DNA of 64,000 nucleotides, from the NCBI RefSeq assembly GCF_000350225.1, contig NW_005179275.1, forward strand, positions 1-64,000. The letters run 5' to 3'. A model generated the notes under the pieces. That model was not told where the DNA came from and searched no databases. It saw only the letters and a list, made by a program, of their open reading frames with translations. This DNA comes from Chondrus crispus. Lineage: Eukaryota > Rhodophyta > Florideophyceae > Gigartinales > Gigartinaceae. Positions within the stretch are counted from its first letter, which is position 1, and the number at the start of each line of letters is the position of its first letter. Shown here piece after piece: positions 9,920 to 20,728 of this stretch. The translations under genes and the position numbers were made by a program.

Positions 9920-10512
9920 TGTGGTATAACCCCAAACGCAAATTAGATTAGGATTGGATCAGGGACAGTAAGGCAACGAGCCTTACAGCCATGCGCGCAC
10001 ACACGTGTCCTCCACGTATACGGGACGCGTACTACACGTGGACTGTCAGCCCCGCCGGCTGACAGCGCTACAGTGTCGGTAGACCGGCACTACTGTAGAG
10101 TTATGATAGACTACGATGTACATTAAATATGAGCGGACCGCCGGCGGTGGAGGACGACAAGCACGGACTTGTCAAGGATCCTCCACCTTGGTCCGCCCGC
10201 TTACTTTTAGGTACTTCCGTCCGTTTTACCTAGAAGCAGCACCGCGCGCGGGTTGAGGACGCGCGTAGCACGCCCACGAGCCGGCTCCGCCTCCGCCCGT
10301 CGGTACTGGAACGTCACCCAGTACCGCTCCGGGGCGTCGAGGCGTAGAACCGCTCGCGCGTGCGCGCGTCCTCCCCGATCCCGCTCTACCACCGCTACCT
10401 CGAGCCCGTGCTCGGTACCGTGGGTGGGCCGTGCTTCTGTCTTCCCGCCGATCGGGGTCTTTCCGAACTGTCAGTACTCACCCCCCTCGTCGTTGGGGGT
10501 GATTATACTACA
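9920..10512 (+). repeat. E1 3' LTR (B-type, 593 bp)
   Basis: Begins TGTGGTATAAC and ends TTATACTACA, preceded by a polypurine tract. The solo LTR at 14211-14907 has the same ends and the same internal TTATGATAGA...TTAAATATG segment, which fixes orientation and limits. Small hairpins occur in its first half: GTAAGGC (9968-9974) with GCCTTAC (9980-9986), and CTGTCAGC (10043-10050) with GCTGACAG (10058-10065). The AT-rich TTAAATATG near 10123 is a candidate TATA region. The matching 5' LTR is outside the window. Confidence 0.85.
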
Positions 10513-10740
10513 CCCTTCTCGCGACCTCGTGTTTACGCGCCGCGTCTGCCCTCCCCCCCCCCCACTTCTGCCCTCCCAGCCTCGCGATCTCGTGTCTACA
10601 CACCGCCTACGCCCTCCCCTCCATTCTTGCCCTCCCCTCCGCGCCACCACCACCTCGTGTCTACACACCGCCTCTGCCCTCCCAGTCACTTCTGCTCTCT
10701 GCTTTCCGCACCTAGTACTTCTCCAAACCGAGACTGTCGT
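10513..10740. repeat. three-copy C-rich repeat in leader of element N
   Basis: Units opening with CTCGTGTYTACRCRCCGC and ending in GCCCTCCC recur near 10525, 10588 and 10653, about 62-66 bp apart, with long C runs between. On the minus strand this follows the primer site of element N, so it is probably N's untranslated leader. No coding sequence is evident. Confidence 0.55.
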
Positions 10741-11757
10741 CGACACAATTCTTGGTCGGGTTCTTGTACACAATTCTAGGTCGGGAGACCACATTTGTAG
10801 TGCAATGCGCCTGTTGGGCAGAGACCAAGGCCCGACGGTCCAACACAAACAACAACAACGAAAACAACAACTGCCAACGGCACAGCGCTACGGAGTCTTC
10901 GAAGCTCTCTGTCCTCTTTAAGCGGGTTTGCGGCCCGCAGTAGCTCCGATCCCTGATAGGGGGCCAAGAGAAGGGCCCAGCACGGGATCGGGGATTGGTG
11001 GTAGAGACTTGTAAAGGCAACTGCTCGACGAGTTTGGAGGGGTGTCTATGTAAACCTGGTCCGATGGGTCGTAAATCCAATGCTCGAAGAGCGCCTTGTA
11101 CACCTTATACCCCTGATAAGGTCTTCGACGAGGACGTCGCAACGTAGCCCGTCGGGAAAGAAGAAAACGTAGCAGCGCTATACCGTCGTACTGCCCGATG
11201 GCGAAGTACCAACACCGGATCGGTCGCAACCAGATTCCGATGGAACCAACGCTGAGAAAAGCACCACTGGTGCACCAACACAGAAGCCCGATGGCTAATG
11301 ACGTCACGTTGCGGATCGCAATCCTACAAGGTGGGACCAACTCAAGATTAAGGGAAATTAGGATAGGGAAATAAAGGAAAATTAGTAAGGAAAAAGGGGA
11401 CCCCCGAGCGCAAAGGATAAAGTAATCTGTAGTTGAAGGAGATGTCTTGCAAAAGACGGACTTCAACCAAGGAGATATCAGACTCTGGCAACTCGGGTTA
11501 CCTTTACTGACTTCGTCGTCAGAGGGCTAAGGTATATATCGCCCCGCCGGAGCCACTACAGTAGCTCGCGGCGCTAGATACTAGATCTAATCTAATGTCA
11601 GCAAAATTAATGCCAACTAATTAACTAAATAAAATAAAATAATTAAAAATTAAAACTGTGCAATTATTCACACGTGTGTCCCCCAACCCGGACCACTTTT
11701 CATATCCAAATATTTTCCTTCTTTTCACCCCCCTTTTCAGGTGCGTATTGCACTACA
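10741..11757 (-). mobile_element. N: truncated A-type gypsy element (LTR plus leader)
   Basis: The LTR spans 10796-11757 (962 bp) with A-type ends: TGTAGTGCAAT on the left and ATTGCACTACA on the right in plus-strand reading. It lies in minus orientation, so its inner side faces left. There an 18-bp tRNA-complementary primer site is read on the minus strand (10774-10791), with a second partial copy at 10749-10760. No gag or pol of this element is present; it is cut off at E1. It sits inside the integrase region of element M. A target duplication cannot be matched because the other end is not in view. Its LTR differs from those of E2 by more than they differ from each other, so it is a separate, older insertion or subfamily. 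Confidence 0.75.
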
Positions 11758-14190
11758 GTTAGCTTAGAGAACCGATCGGTAATAACCAGTACGTGCTGAT
11801 TTCCGTGGGCAGTCTTGGGCAGCGGTCCCAGGAGGTCCATCGCGACAAACTCCTTGGGGCCCGCCGCGGGGAACAGCTTGAGATCCTTCTCCTTCTTGAC
11901 AAGCGTCCCGCCGGTAGCAGCGCACGACGTGCAGTTCCGCACGGTCGCAAACGCGTCACTGGCCATGTGCGGCCAGTAGTACTCCCTTCGCAGGGTGTAG
12001 TACATACGCGTCCCGCCCGGGTGACCGGCCAGCCTCGGATTGTGTGCCAGGTACAGTAACCGGGGGCGCAACCGATTTGGTACGACGCGCTGTAGGGTTC
12101 CATCCAGTGGGGACTTCCTTACGAGGAAACCGTAGCGGTCGACGTCGAACTTCGAGTTCAGCTCTCCGACCGTATCGGCCGCGGTGCGACAGAAGGCGTC
12201 GTCGGCCTGCTCGCGTAGGAAATCCTCGACCGAGATGGACGCGACGTGGCGTTCCTCGGGAGTAACCGCGAGCGCGTAAAATCCGTCCGGACGGTCTTGG
12301 TTCGGGTCCCAGTGCACCTTGTCCAGGAGGGGCTCGCTGCCTTCCTGCGACTGAACAACGAAGCACGGGACCTCGTCATAGACCGGAGCGGTGTCTCCAC
12401 CGTCGGTGTGTAGGCGCGAGACGCCATCCGCTGGTTGGTGCTTGACGCCCGGGCGGTACTGTACGTCGTAATCGTACTCCGCCAAGCGTAGGCGCCAGCG
12501 TGCAATCCGCCCGGAGCTGTCCGCCAGATTGAGGACCTAGCGTAGGGCCTCGTGATCCGTGCGGAGGTTGAACGCGCTTCCGTATAGGTGCGGCCGTAGG
12601 GTGAGGATGCTCCACACTACGGCCAAGCATTCCTTTTCGGTAGTCGTATAATTGCGCTCCGCATCGGTCAACGCGCGGCTCCAATATCCGATCGGTCGAG
12701 TACCTCCATCGGGTTGCTCCTGTAAAAGGGCGCAATCCACTTGGTGTCCGCACGCGTCGGTGTCCAGCGTATATTTCCGTCTGTAGCGCGGCAGCGCGAG
12801 GATTGGCGGCGACACGAGGCGCCGCTTCAATTCCTCAAACGCCGCGTATTCCGCATCGGTTAAGATTTCAAACTCGTAGGGCTGATTCTTGCCGGTCTTC
12901 TTATTCAGCGGCGCGGCGATCTTCGCGAATCCTTGCACAAACCGTCGGTAAACGTTGCACATCCCGAGAAAGGATTGCAGTTTCGTTTGGTTCGTAGACG
13001 CGCGCGCGCTCGATCGCGATGACGTTGCGTCGCTCGACCTCCAACCGTCCCGGACGGATGACGTGCCCGAGATAGGTTACGGAGGTGTCGAAAAACGCGC
13101 ACTTCGACAATTTTAGCGACACGCCCGCGGTATGTAGAAGCCGTAGTACCTCGCGCACGTGCGCCATATGTTCCGTAACGGTTCGCGAGTAGACGATGAC
13201 GTCATCGAGGTAGACCAACGCGGTCTCCCATTTCACGCGGGACAGGATGATGTCGACCGCTCGTTGAAATGTCGCGGGCGCGTTTTTGAGACCGAACGGC
13301 ATGCGTAGAAAGCGGTAAAGGCCCGAATGCGACGCCAACGTAGTTTTATCGCCGTCCTCCTCGGCGAGCTCCACCTGCCAATACCCGCTATTAGTGTGGC
13401 GTGGTAAAGATAGTGGCATCGCCGAGCGAGTCGATGCATTCGTCCATGCGCGGTAGTGGGTAGGAGTCGCGAACCGTAACGGCGTTTAGCTTGCGATAGT
13501 CCACGCAGAAGCGCATGGTCCCGTCCTTTTTGGGGACGAAGACCACGGGGCTCGCCCACTCGGCCGATGTCGGTTCGATGACTCCCGCGCGCAGCATGCA
13601 GTCGATTTCCTTCTTCTCCTTCTCGCCCGCGATGGGTCCGGCTCGGTAGGGTGCTTGGTAGTTCGGCTTCGCACCGGGCTTCAGCTCGATGCGATGCTTC
13701 GTAGCATCGATCTTACCCAAGTGGCCGGACCACATGTCCTTGAACTCAGAAAGCAGGTCCATAATTTCCGACCGGACGGTACTGTCTTCTGCGCCGAAGT
13801 GGACGTCTTCTTCCCACGAGCGGGTCTTCTCCGCGTCCGTATCGGTCCGCTCATCCGCGTTAGCGGGATTGCCACTGTGGGCGTCGTCCGTTTCCGGTTC
13901 TTCGCGTCGCGCGCCTCCTCCTGTAGTGGTCGAGGATTTACTCCTGCCATCGTCCGTATCAGGTCCTTCTCGTCGCGCACATTCCCCGGCGGGTGACGAA
14001 TTAATCCTGCTTTCGTCCGTAGCGGATTCTTTGCGACGAGCCTATCCTTCCGTAGCGGTGGAAGATTTTCTTCTGCCATCGTTCGTAACTGGTTGTTCGC
14101 GTCGCGCCTGTTCCTCCGTAGCGGCCGAGGAATTATTTTTGTTCCCTCCCCCTTCCTTAGCGTCGGCCTCTCCGGGAGCCGACAAGCCAA
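11758..14190 (-). pseudogene. pol: M pol: RT, RNase H and integrase start
   Basis: Minus-strand sequence encodes RT motifs FCVDYRKLN (about 13490) and YLDDVIVYS (about 13195), an RNase H start (DTDAC, about 12760), an integrase zinc domain with the GHPGGTRMYYTLRREYYWPH region (about 11960-12020), and the first catalytic Asp region (AMDLLGPLPK, about 11825). It ends where the LTR of N begins. Close to E1 pol in the RT and zinc-domain motifs. A fossil with several breaks. Confidence 0.85.
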
Positions 14191-14210
14191 GTGCCAGGAT
14201 GTGTGTGGGG

Positions 14211-14907
14211 TGTAGTATAACCCCCCCAGGGGTTTAAATTAGATTAGATCAAGAACTAGATCAGCTACTGTAGAGCGTCGAGCTCTACAGTACAACCGCG
14301 CGTGTCCACGTGTACACCACGGGGACAACGGACATGCCCATACACGTGTACACGTGTACAGCGCGCGAACGAAGCGCGCACGCACCACGGGTGATACGTG
14401 TACTGTCAGCCTCGACATAGCTGACAGTATTACAGTGCAGGCCGACCTGCACTACAGTAGCCCACTACAGTACCTCGGTACTGTAGTGTTATGATAGATT
14501 GTTTTGTCTATTAAATATGGAGCGGACCGACTGCGGCGGAGGGGGGGAAGGACGGGCTTGTCCTCAACCGACCGCCAAGGTCAGTCCACCCAGCTTATTC
14601 TAAACGTCGCCTTCGCTCTTCGCGCGCGTTTAGTCGGAGCCGAGCCGGAGTGGACGCGCAGCACGGGAGCGAGCACGGAACCGCCTCCGCCCGTCAGCAC
14701 TGGTACGTCACCCAGTGCTGCTGCGGGGCGTCGAGGCGTCGATCTGCTCGTGCGTGCGCGCGTCCCTGCTCGCTCCCGCTCTACCACCGCTACCCGGGCC
14801 CGAGCCGGGTTCCGTAGCTGGTTGGCCCGCTTCCCCCTTCTCCGATCCGGGGTCTACAGGTCGAACTGCGCATACACCTCCAGTCGTCTGGGGGTGTTTA
14901 TGCTACA
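14211..14907 (+). repeat. solo B-type LTR inside element M
   Basis: Begins TGTAGTATAAC and ends TTATGCTACA, 697 bp, with no element interior on either side. It is flanked by GGGG on both sides (14207-14210 and 14908-14911); a five-base reading matches at four of five. Flanking sequence on both sides is M gag-pol, so this is a solo LTR left by recombination between the two LTRs of a full insertion. It carries four hairpins between 14266 and 14488 (stems of 11, 10, 8 and 12 bp) that correspond in part to those in the E1 LTR. Same orientation as E1. Confidence 0.85.
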
Positions 14908-17900
14908 GGGGGGATGGTAACGCGAGACCGACAACGGTATGCTTGTGGGCGTGGACCGCGCGGTTTCCGAAGTTGCTAACGAGCACCGTAAACGGCTCGC
15001 CCGGGAAGTTGTCCATGACTCTCTGGGCCATCAGGCATAAATTCTTATGCGCCGTTTTTTGGTGGTTTTGCAGGAAGCAAAGCCCCCTAACCGGTGTTGC
15101 GACGCGTACCATCGCTTGGGTCATCGGGGGTATCGTGACCCCCTTGACCACGCGAATTTTCCGTGATGGTACGTTCGTCGGGAACTGCGCGCGCTTCCGG
15201 TCGGCCGAATTTTCCTCCCGTGGGAGCTGCTGCGACGGTCCCCTCGAGGCCATCTTGCGGTCGTGCCTCGAGGGTGTGACTCCCGTCAGGGCTACGGACG
15301 GCGCATGATGGAACAGCACATTCCTCCGCGGTGGCAGGATCGCCTTCACGTGGCGATCGAGGAACGTGGTTCCGAGGATACAGTCCACCGCAAGGTTGGT
15401 GACGACCAAGAACGGTACGCGCGCGACGAACTCACCAATCCGGACGTACAGTTTGAGCTCGATGAGGGCCTTCATCGACCTATTTGAAGAGTCGATGAGC
15501 GGCGGGCTCCGCGCGGACTGGATGGCAGCGCGCCACGGTTCTGCCACACAGCGTAGGTGGATTAGATTGGGGCCGGTGCCCGAATCTAGAACCGGCGTGA
15601 TGGCGCGCATCATCGCGCGTCGTTGTCCGACTGTTGCGGTGACCTTATAATTTTGCTTCTTGAAGAAGCAAATTGCCGCTTCGTCCGTTCGGCTCTGCGA
15701 TTGGGCGCGTACCGAAGCGGTCGATGGGGTACCTAGTTTATTGAGGCTTGGTATGGGGAAGATCGTTGACGCCTGTACGCGTCCTCCCCGGCTTCCCCCG
15801 TCAACCCACGGTCCTCGGGCCCCTCTCCTCGTCAGCGGTAGCGCGGGTTCTTCCGATTGGACGGTCTCGCGCGGCTCGACCACGTTGATGCCCGTGGGAG
15901 CCTGCGCACGCGAATTTCGCCACGCGGTCGGCGGTTGACGCTCGAACGGCGAACCCGGGCGGAGACCTTGACGGATCCGAAGCTTTTGATAATTGGCCTC
16001 GCGGGCCTGCAAAAGCTTCGAACGCAGCGCGCTATCTGCCACCATCGGACATTGCTCCTGGCGGTGGGTCAGGTCCAGACAGAACCGACACGGCGGGGGT
16101 CCAGGTAATCCTTGGTTGAAGAACCGGACCCGCTGGTTCTGTACTGGCCTTCCGTACGGATATGCGCGCGCGTCACCTTGTTGGGCCCACGGAGACCGCA
16201 ACCATACCTNNNNNNNNNNNNNNNNNNNNNNNNNNNNNNNNNNNNNNNNNNNNNNNNNNNNNNNNNNNNNNNNNNNNNNNNNNNNNNNNNNNNNNNNNNN
16301 NNNNNNNNNCCCGCCGGGGAAGAGGGCAGGTGACGGATGGTAGCTAGTCGGCGGCGAGCTAAGCGAGCTCTGCGTCACGGACTGGTCCGTCATCGCCAGT
16401 ATCTCCTCCGTTTCGGTTTCGCGCGCTGTCGGGAGTTCAGATAGGGACTCGACTGACAGCACGGCCCTTGTCGGTGCGTTGCGCGTGAATCTTCTCACCG
16501 AATCGGACGGTGCTTGAGGCGACGCGAGCGAGGTCGCATGTCTTCGAGCCGAGCGGTACGTCTCGCCTATTGCTTGCGCGTAGCGTGCCACCGCTTGGTA
16601 GTCCACGCCCGGATGCGTCGCGAGATAATTCCGCACCTGAGCGCACGTCGCTGGCAGAAGTCCCTCAACGAAAAGGGACTTCAAGTGCCTGTCCTAAAAT
16701 ACGGTTCCGCAGCGCAACGCCTTGTCCCACAACTGGTTACTGTACACCTCCTCCGTCATATTTGAGCTCTGACGGAAGGAGGTGACATCACCGACCGCTT
16801 CGGAAATAACTTCGTCCGTCGCGTATGTGCGTAATAGAAAGTTAACGACTTCCGCGTAGGTTTCGAGCATCTCGCGCTGCTCCGCATCGACCGCCATGGT
16901 GTTCCCGTGTAGCCTGGACTGGAGCAAGGCGTGAGCCTGCCCAGTCAAATAGAACTGGAAACAACAGACGGCCGCGCCTTCGCTGACCCCATTGTGGTCG
17001 CAGGCCATCTTGAAGCGCGCGAAAAATCCTAGCACCGCGATTGGATCTTGACCACCAAACGTGTGGGGTTTCAGCTGGACGTCCAACTTCTTCCGATAAC
17101 GGTTAACTCGCCGCGCGGTACTCGCATCGTAGCGCGCGCTGCAATTTTCCAGCCTATACGTGCAGTAGTCGACGGCCTTGATGAATAGGTCGTTCAGCGG
17201 CTTTATCATGAGCAACCGTTTCGGATCCCGCCTCGGGGCAGACCGGCGTTCTCTGCCCCTGCGATGGCGGTCTCCTTCTCCGCTGGGGCTACTGTAGCCG
17301 TCCAGGTCGAACTCTTCTCGCCGGAACCGACGTCGGTCGCGCGCATTGCGGCCTCTGCGATCATTTCTGCGCGATTCGTGCGACTCGGTGTCCTCGTCAT
17401 CGGAGGAGTATCCACCTCCTCCGGCATCGCGGTATCGCACATAGCGTCCTTCGCGGTTATCATCGGGAGGGTAACCGACCCCTCCGGCGTCACGGTATCG
17501 CGCGTAGCGTCCGTCGCGCTTCTTGCGCGTCGCCCTGTGACGACGTCTTGTCTCTTCTTCCTCGGAGGGGTTTTCTGTACCCTCCGAGGTGTAGCCTTGA
17601 GCGCCGGGTGCGCTTTTTCTGCTCGACCGATACGGCTGTCGCTTTTCTGTCGCGAAGCGCCCCAGGCGGTTTTCTGTCCCGCGGGGCCAGCCGTATCGGC
17701 GAGTACGGGAGGGCTATTTTCTGTGGGCCCTCCTGTAGCACCATAAATTGGTGAGAGGTAAATGGTCTTACCCTCCGGGTGAGGGGCCATTGTAGCGATC
17801 CCGGGTGCGGCGCCGATCGGTTTAGCGTGCGTTAGCGTAGAATCCGGAGCGGTTGAGTCGCGCTGCGCGCGTGCGTCGACTCCTGCTCCGGCGAAGGTCG

Positions 17901-18105
17901 TGGCCAGACGATTGGCCACGGCGGAGCTGATCGCTCCCTTTAGAGCCGTGCCGGACGGGGATTCTTCATCCACAGTGGTGAGCGCGGTCACCACCTCGCA
18001 TTGGACTTGAGCGGGTAGATGTTCGTCCAAAAGCAGTGGTATCGCGCTGCATACGTGCGCGTCCACAAGCGCGGGCACCGTTCGGTCGAGGGTCACGCGC
18101 GCTAC
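14908..18105 (-). pseudogene. gag: M gag and protease region
   Basis: The minus strand holds a Gag capsid-like region (about 16700-17210; NDLFIKAVDYCTYRLEN and following) that matches the Gag of E2 and E3 in layout (LFKKLLSYRTYRL). Next come a C-x2-C-x4-H-x4-C zinc knuckle (about 16060-16100) and a DSGTGPNLI aspartic protease motif (about 15570). The region upstream of the capsid part is Ser/Thr/Arg-rich. An assembly gap at 16210-16309 falls inside it. Fossil, broken. Confidence 0.75.
16210..16309. other. assembly gap, 100 N
   Basis: A run of exactly 100 N within M gag. The round length suggests a gap of unknown size. Confidence 0.95.
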
Positions 18106-18110
18106 CTGGG

Positions 18111-19129
18111 TGTAGTGCAATGTGCTTGGCAGGCCGCGAACACAGTCCGACGGTCAAACAAAAAGAAGAAAAACAGCAACAGCAACAACCACTGCCGATG
18201 GCACGCGCTACGGAGCGTTCGAGACTCCCTTTCCCCTTGTGTGGGCTTGCGGCCGACGGTAGCTCGACTCCGACGGGGGAGTTAAGGAAATATACCCGGC
18301 CCGGGAGGATAATGGTGGTAGAGACTTGTGAAGACTTGAGTGGTCGGCGAGTGCGGGCTGGGCTTGTGTACGAGAATGTAACCGCGGTTCGCTGGGTTGT
18401 AAGGCCAATGCTCGACGAGCGTCTTCAGCACCTTGCGTATAATTCAAGGTCTTCGACGGGGGCTTGTTCAGCACTACCCGACGGGATCGTGACCGTGTAG
18501 CAACGCTACTACCGACGTGTTACCCGATGGCTAAAAACACCTTCACCAGCGCGATCGTGATCGCGCTAGGCGGTACCAACTCTGTCTTATACAGTAAGAC
18601 CTTCGTCGGAGGCGTCATTACAACAGTCTTCCGACGGAACTTGAAACAGTAGCAGCGCTACACAACGTGTTACCCGATGGCTAAAACACCTACACCGGAT
18701 CGGTCGCAACCGACTCCAATGGAACCAACACAATTAAGGGAAAATGGATGTAGAGATAGAAAAGGTAAAAGGATAAGGAAAAGGAATGGGACCCAGAGCA
18801 ATAGAGGATGTCGTTAGCAGCGTAGAAGTGAAGCGCGTCGCATGAACGGAAGCGTTCTTCGACGAAGGCGAGATCTAACTCCGGCAACTCCGGTGGGTTA
18901 CCTTTACTGACTTGGTGGTCAGAGGGCTAAGGTATATATTGCCCCGCCGGAGCCACTACAGTAGCTCTCGGCGCTAGATCCTAGATCTAATCTAATGTCA
19001 GCAAAATTAATGCCAACTAATTAACTAAATACAATTAAATAATTAAAAATTGAAACTGTGCAATTATTCACACGTTAGCCCCCCGATCCGGGACTAAAAT
19101 TGCTTCCAACACAGTGCTATTGCACTACA
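18111..19129 (-). repeat. solo A-type LTR inside M gag, TSD CTGGG
   Basis: 1019 bp with TGTAGTGCAAT and ATTGCACTACA ends, flanked by the perfect 5-bp duplication CTGGG (18106-18110 and 19130-19134). No primer site, polypurine tract or interior follows, so it is a clean solo LTR. Minus orientation is shown by the position of the TATATA motif and of the A/T-rich block near 19010-19060 relative to E2's LTR. It is very close to the E2 LTRs, so its parent belonged to the same subfamily. Confidence 0.95.
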
Positions 19130-19134
19130 CTGGG

Positions 19135-19522
19135 GAAGTTCCGTAGCGAGGAACTCCTAGACCCAGGCCTGGATGCGCGGCTGAATCGCGTCGACCATCC
19201 ATTGGACGCGATTCTCAGTGCCTGCCGACACGGGCGGTGTAACATCCGATGCGGACGCTCGCGTGCGGCACGGTCGCGGTGGCGGTCGCAGCAGGGCTTC
19301 CGGGTTCTCCATCTGGGGGCGCGGTGCGCAACTCCCACTGCTTGTGCTCAGACGCTCGGAGGCGGAGTCTCTCCCTTCTTCCGGTCCGTTCATCGTCGAA
19401 TACGCTTCGCGATCGACGCGGTGATTTCTCAACCCTTTCCGTCCGTACGGTTCTGCACGCAATTAAGCGACTATGCGCGCGGCTCAACCTCTAGAGTTAT
19501 CCCCTCCACAAGAGTATAAAAA
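19135..19522 (-). other. M gag 5' part and leader
   Basis: Continues element M on the far side of the solo LTR. The minus-strand frame near 19135-19487 is Arg/Ser-rich and is probably the Gag N-terminus. Next to the LTR an imperfect inverted repeat joins GAGTTATCCC (19495 onward) with GGGATAACTC (19526 onward). A primer-binding site could start at the TGG of this repeat, but the match to a tRNA end is not convincing. Confidence 0.45.
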
Positions 19523-20194
19523 TGTGGGATAACTCCTCTCCGCTCTGGGTTGGGTGAGAGTCGGAGGCTTCAGCCAGGGAGCACGCGGCGCGGACGCGAC
19601 GCGCTAATTGAACCGATCGGACGAGCTCGCGAAAAGGGAGCGGCTCACTGGCCGGTTACGCGCAGGCGCCTCGTGGTGCGTGAACGGGAGCGATCGGTAA
19701 CGGGTTAGAAGCCAGCGCACGCGATAGACAACCGAAACGGACGTACAAAGGCGCGAAAGGGACGGGGGCGAGCTTGCCCCAGTTTACTGGTGGGGACGGG
19801 TCCCAGGTCTTAACCCCTCAGAGGGACGCCTCGGACACCTGTTCTAGTACAGTAGTACAGTACCTGCCGCCTAGTGCGTGTCGGGTACTGTACACAATTA
19901 AACAGCTAGCGCCATAATTACTACTACCGTACGGACGCTGCTACTACACGTGTGCACTACTGTACACGCGTGATGGTTACAGACTACCGCACCGACGACA
20001 CGTGTGCTAACGCGCACACGTAATAAGCGTAGACTACCTCACGGACGACACGTGTGCTACTGTACACGTGCGCCACGCCACGACCGGTCGGTACACGCGC
20101 GCGCTCCCTACACGTGGCCACACCCGCCCACGTGTGCACCGTGCACGGCCACACGGTTAATAACCTCCCCGCGGGCGCGACGGTCGTTATACTA
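19523..20194 (-). repeat. 5' LTR of element M (B-like)
   Basis: In plus-strand reading it starts TGTGGGATAAC and ends GTTATACTA, where the pogo-like transposon begins. The last bases of the LTR (TACA) reappear at 37068-37071 on the other side of that transposon. The interior is rich in ACACGTGT and GTACAGTAC palindromes, as in the other B-type LTR copies. Orientation follows from M's gene order. Confidence 0.7.
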
Positions 20195-20495
20195 CAAGGG
20201 GGTGCCCCCACTTTTTGCACAAGACCCCCACCAGTTGAACAACTCGAAAAATATCAGATTTTAAAGCAAATAAGCAAAAGCATTGCTGTTATTGCATGTC
20301 AAAGATGTGACGGAGACAAAAAAGGCCCATAACTGGGCGGGGAATCCAAATCAAACATTTTGCCGCGCTTTTTCGATATATGCGTACTCGAAAACACTTA
20401 ATTCGATGTGTTCTGCTCCATATAAGTGCAAATTGAAGCCTTGGTGACCTTCCCAGACTCTCCAGACTGTGTTAGAAACCGGGTGTCAACTCACA

Positions 20496-20728
20496 ATGGG
20501 TCGTGTCAAACGAATGTCGAAGCACGAGAGATGCTTTCAAAAGGCTCTTGCTGCAGTTGACAAGGGTGTGGATAGACGTCGTGCTTCGTTAATTGCGCGT
20601 ATGCCGTTATCCACGTTTCAGTACCGCCTAATGCACAAGGACAGGACGCCGATCAGCCGAACATACCTCACCGCTGACGAAGAAAATGTCATTGTGGACC
20701 TCGTTAACAGGTACTCTGCCCGTGGCTT
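20496..20728 (+). pseudogene. pogo-like transposase, N-terminal part
   Basis: An ATG at 20496 opens a frame (MGRVKRMSKHERCF...) holding a Psq/CENP-B type helix-turn-helix (about residues 12-45, with RRRASLIARMPLSTFQ) and the start of a second DNA-binding segment (YLTADEENVIVDLV). The frame runs into the LTR of E2 at 20729. The HTH binds the terminal repeats in this family. Codons before the insertion look intact. Confidence 0.75.

Larger units (their letters stand above)
1..10512 (+). mobile_element. E1: Ty3/gypsy element with chromodomain, 3' part
   Basis: The order gag, pol (protease, reverse transcriptase, RNase H, integrase, chromodomain), long untranslated stretch, antisense ORF, polypurine tract and B-type LTR identifies a Ty3/gypsy element of chromovirus type. 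Its 5' LTR and gag start lie left of the window, so the target duplication cannot be checked. Gag, pol and the antisense gene are each long and open, and the visible part looks whole. The right end at 10512 abuts leader sequence of the minus-strand A-type element N, so E1 probably inserted into N; this is inferred from the junction only. Treated as a fossil or dormant copy. Confidence 0.9.
11758..20194 (-). mobile_element. M: Ty3/gypsy element, heavily interrupted
   Basis: Read on the minus strand from a 5' LTR (19523-20194) through gag and protease to RT, RNase H and the start of integrase, where element N interrupts it at 11757. It also hosts a solo B-type LTR (14211-14907) and a solo A-type LTR (18111-19129), and the pogo-like transposon sits in its LTR tip. 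The copy is broken, with several breaks besides the three insertions. It is the oldest layer on the left side because everything else in 10.5-37.1 kb lies in it or at its edge. The rest of integrase and the 3' LTR should lie left of the window. Confidence 0.85.
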
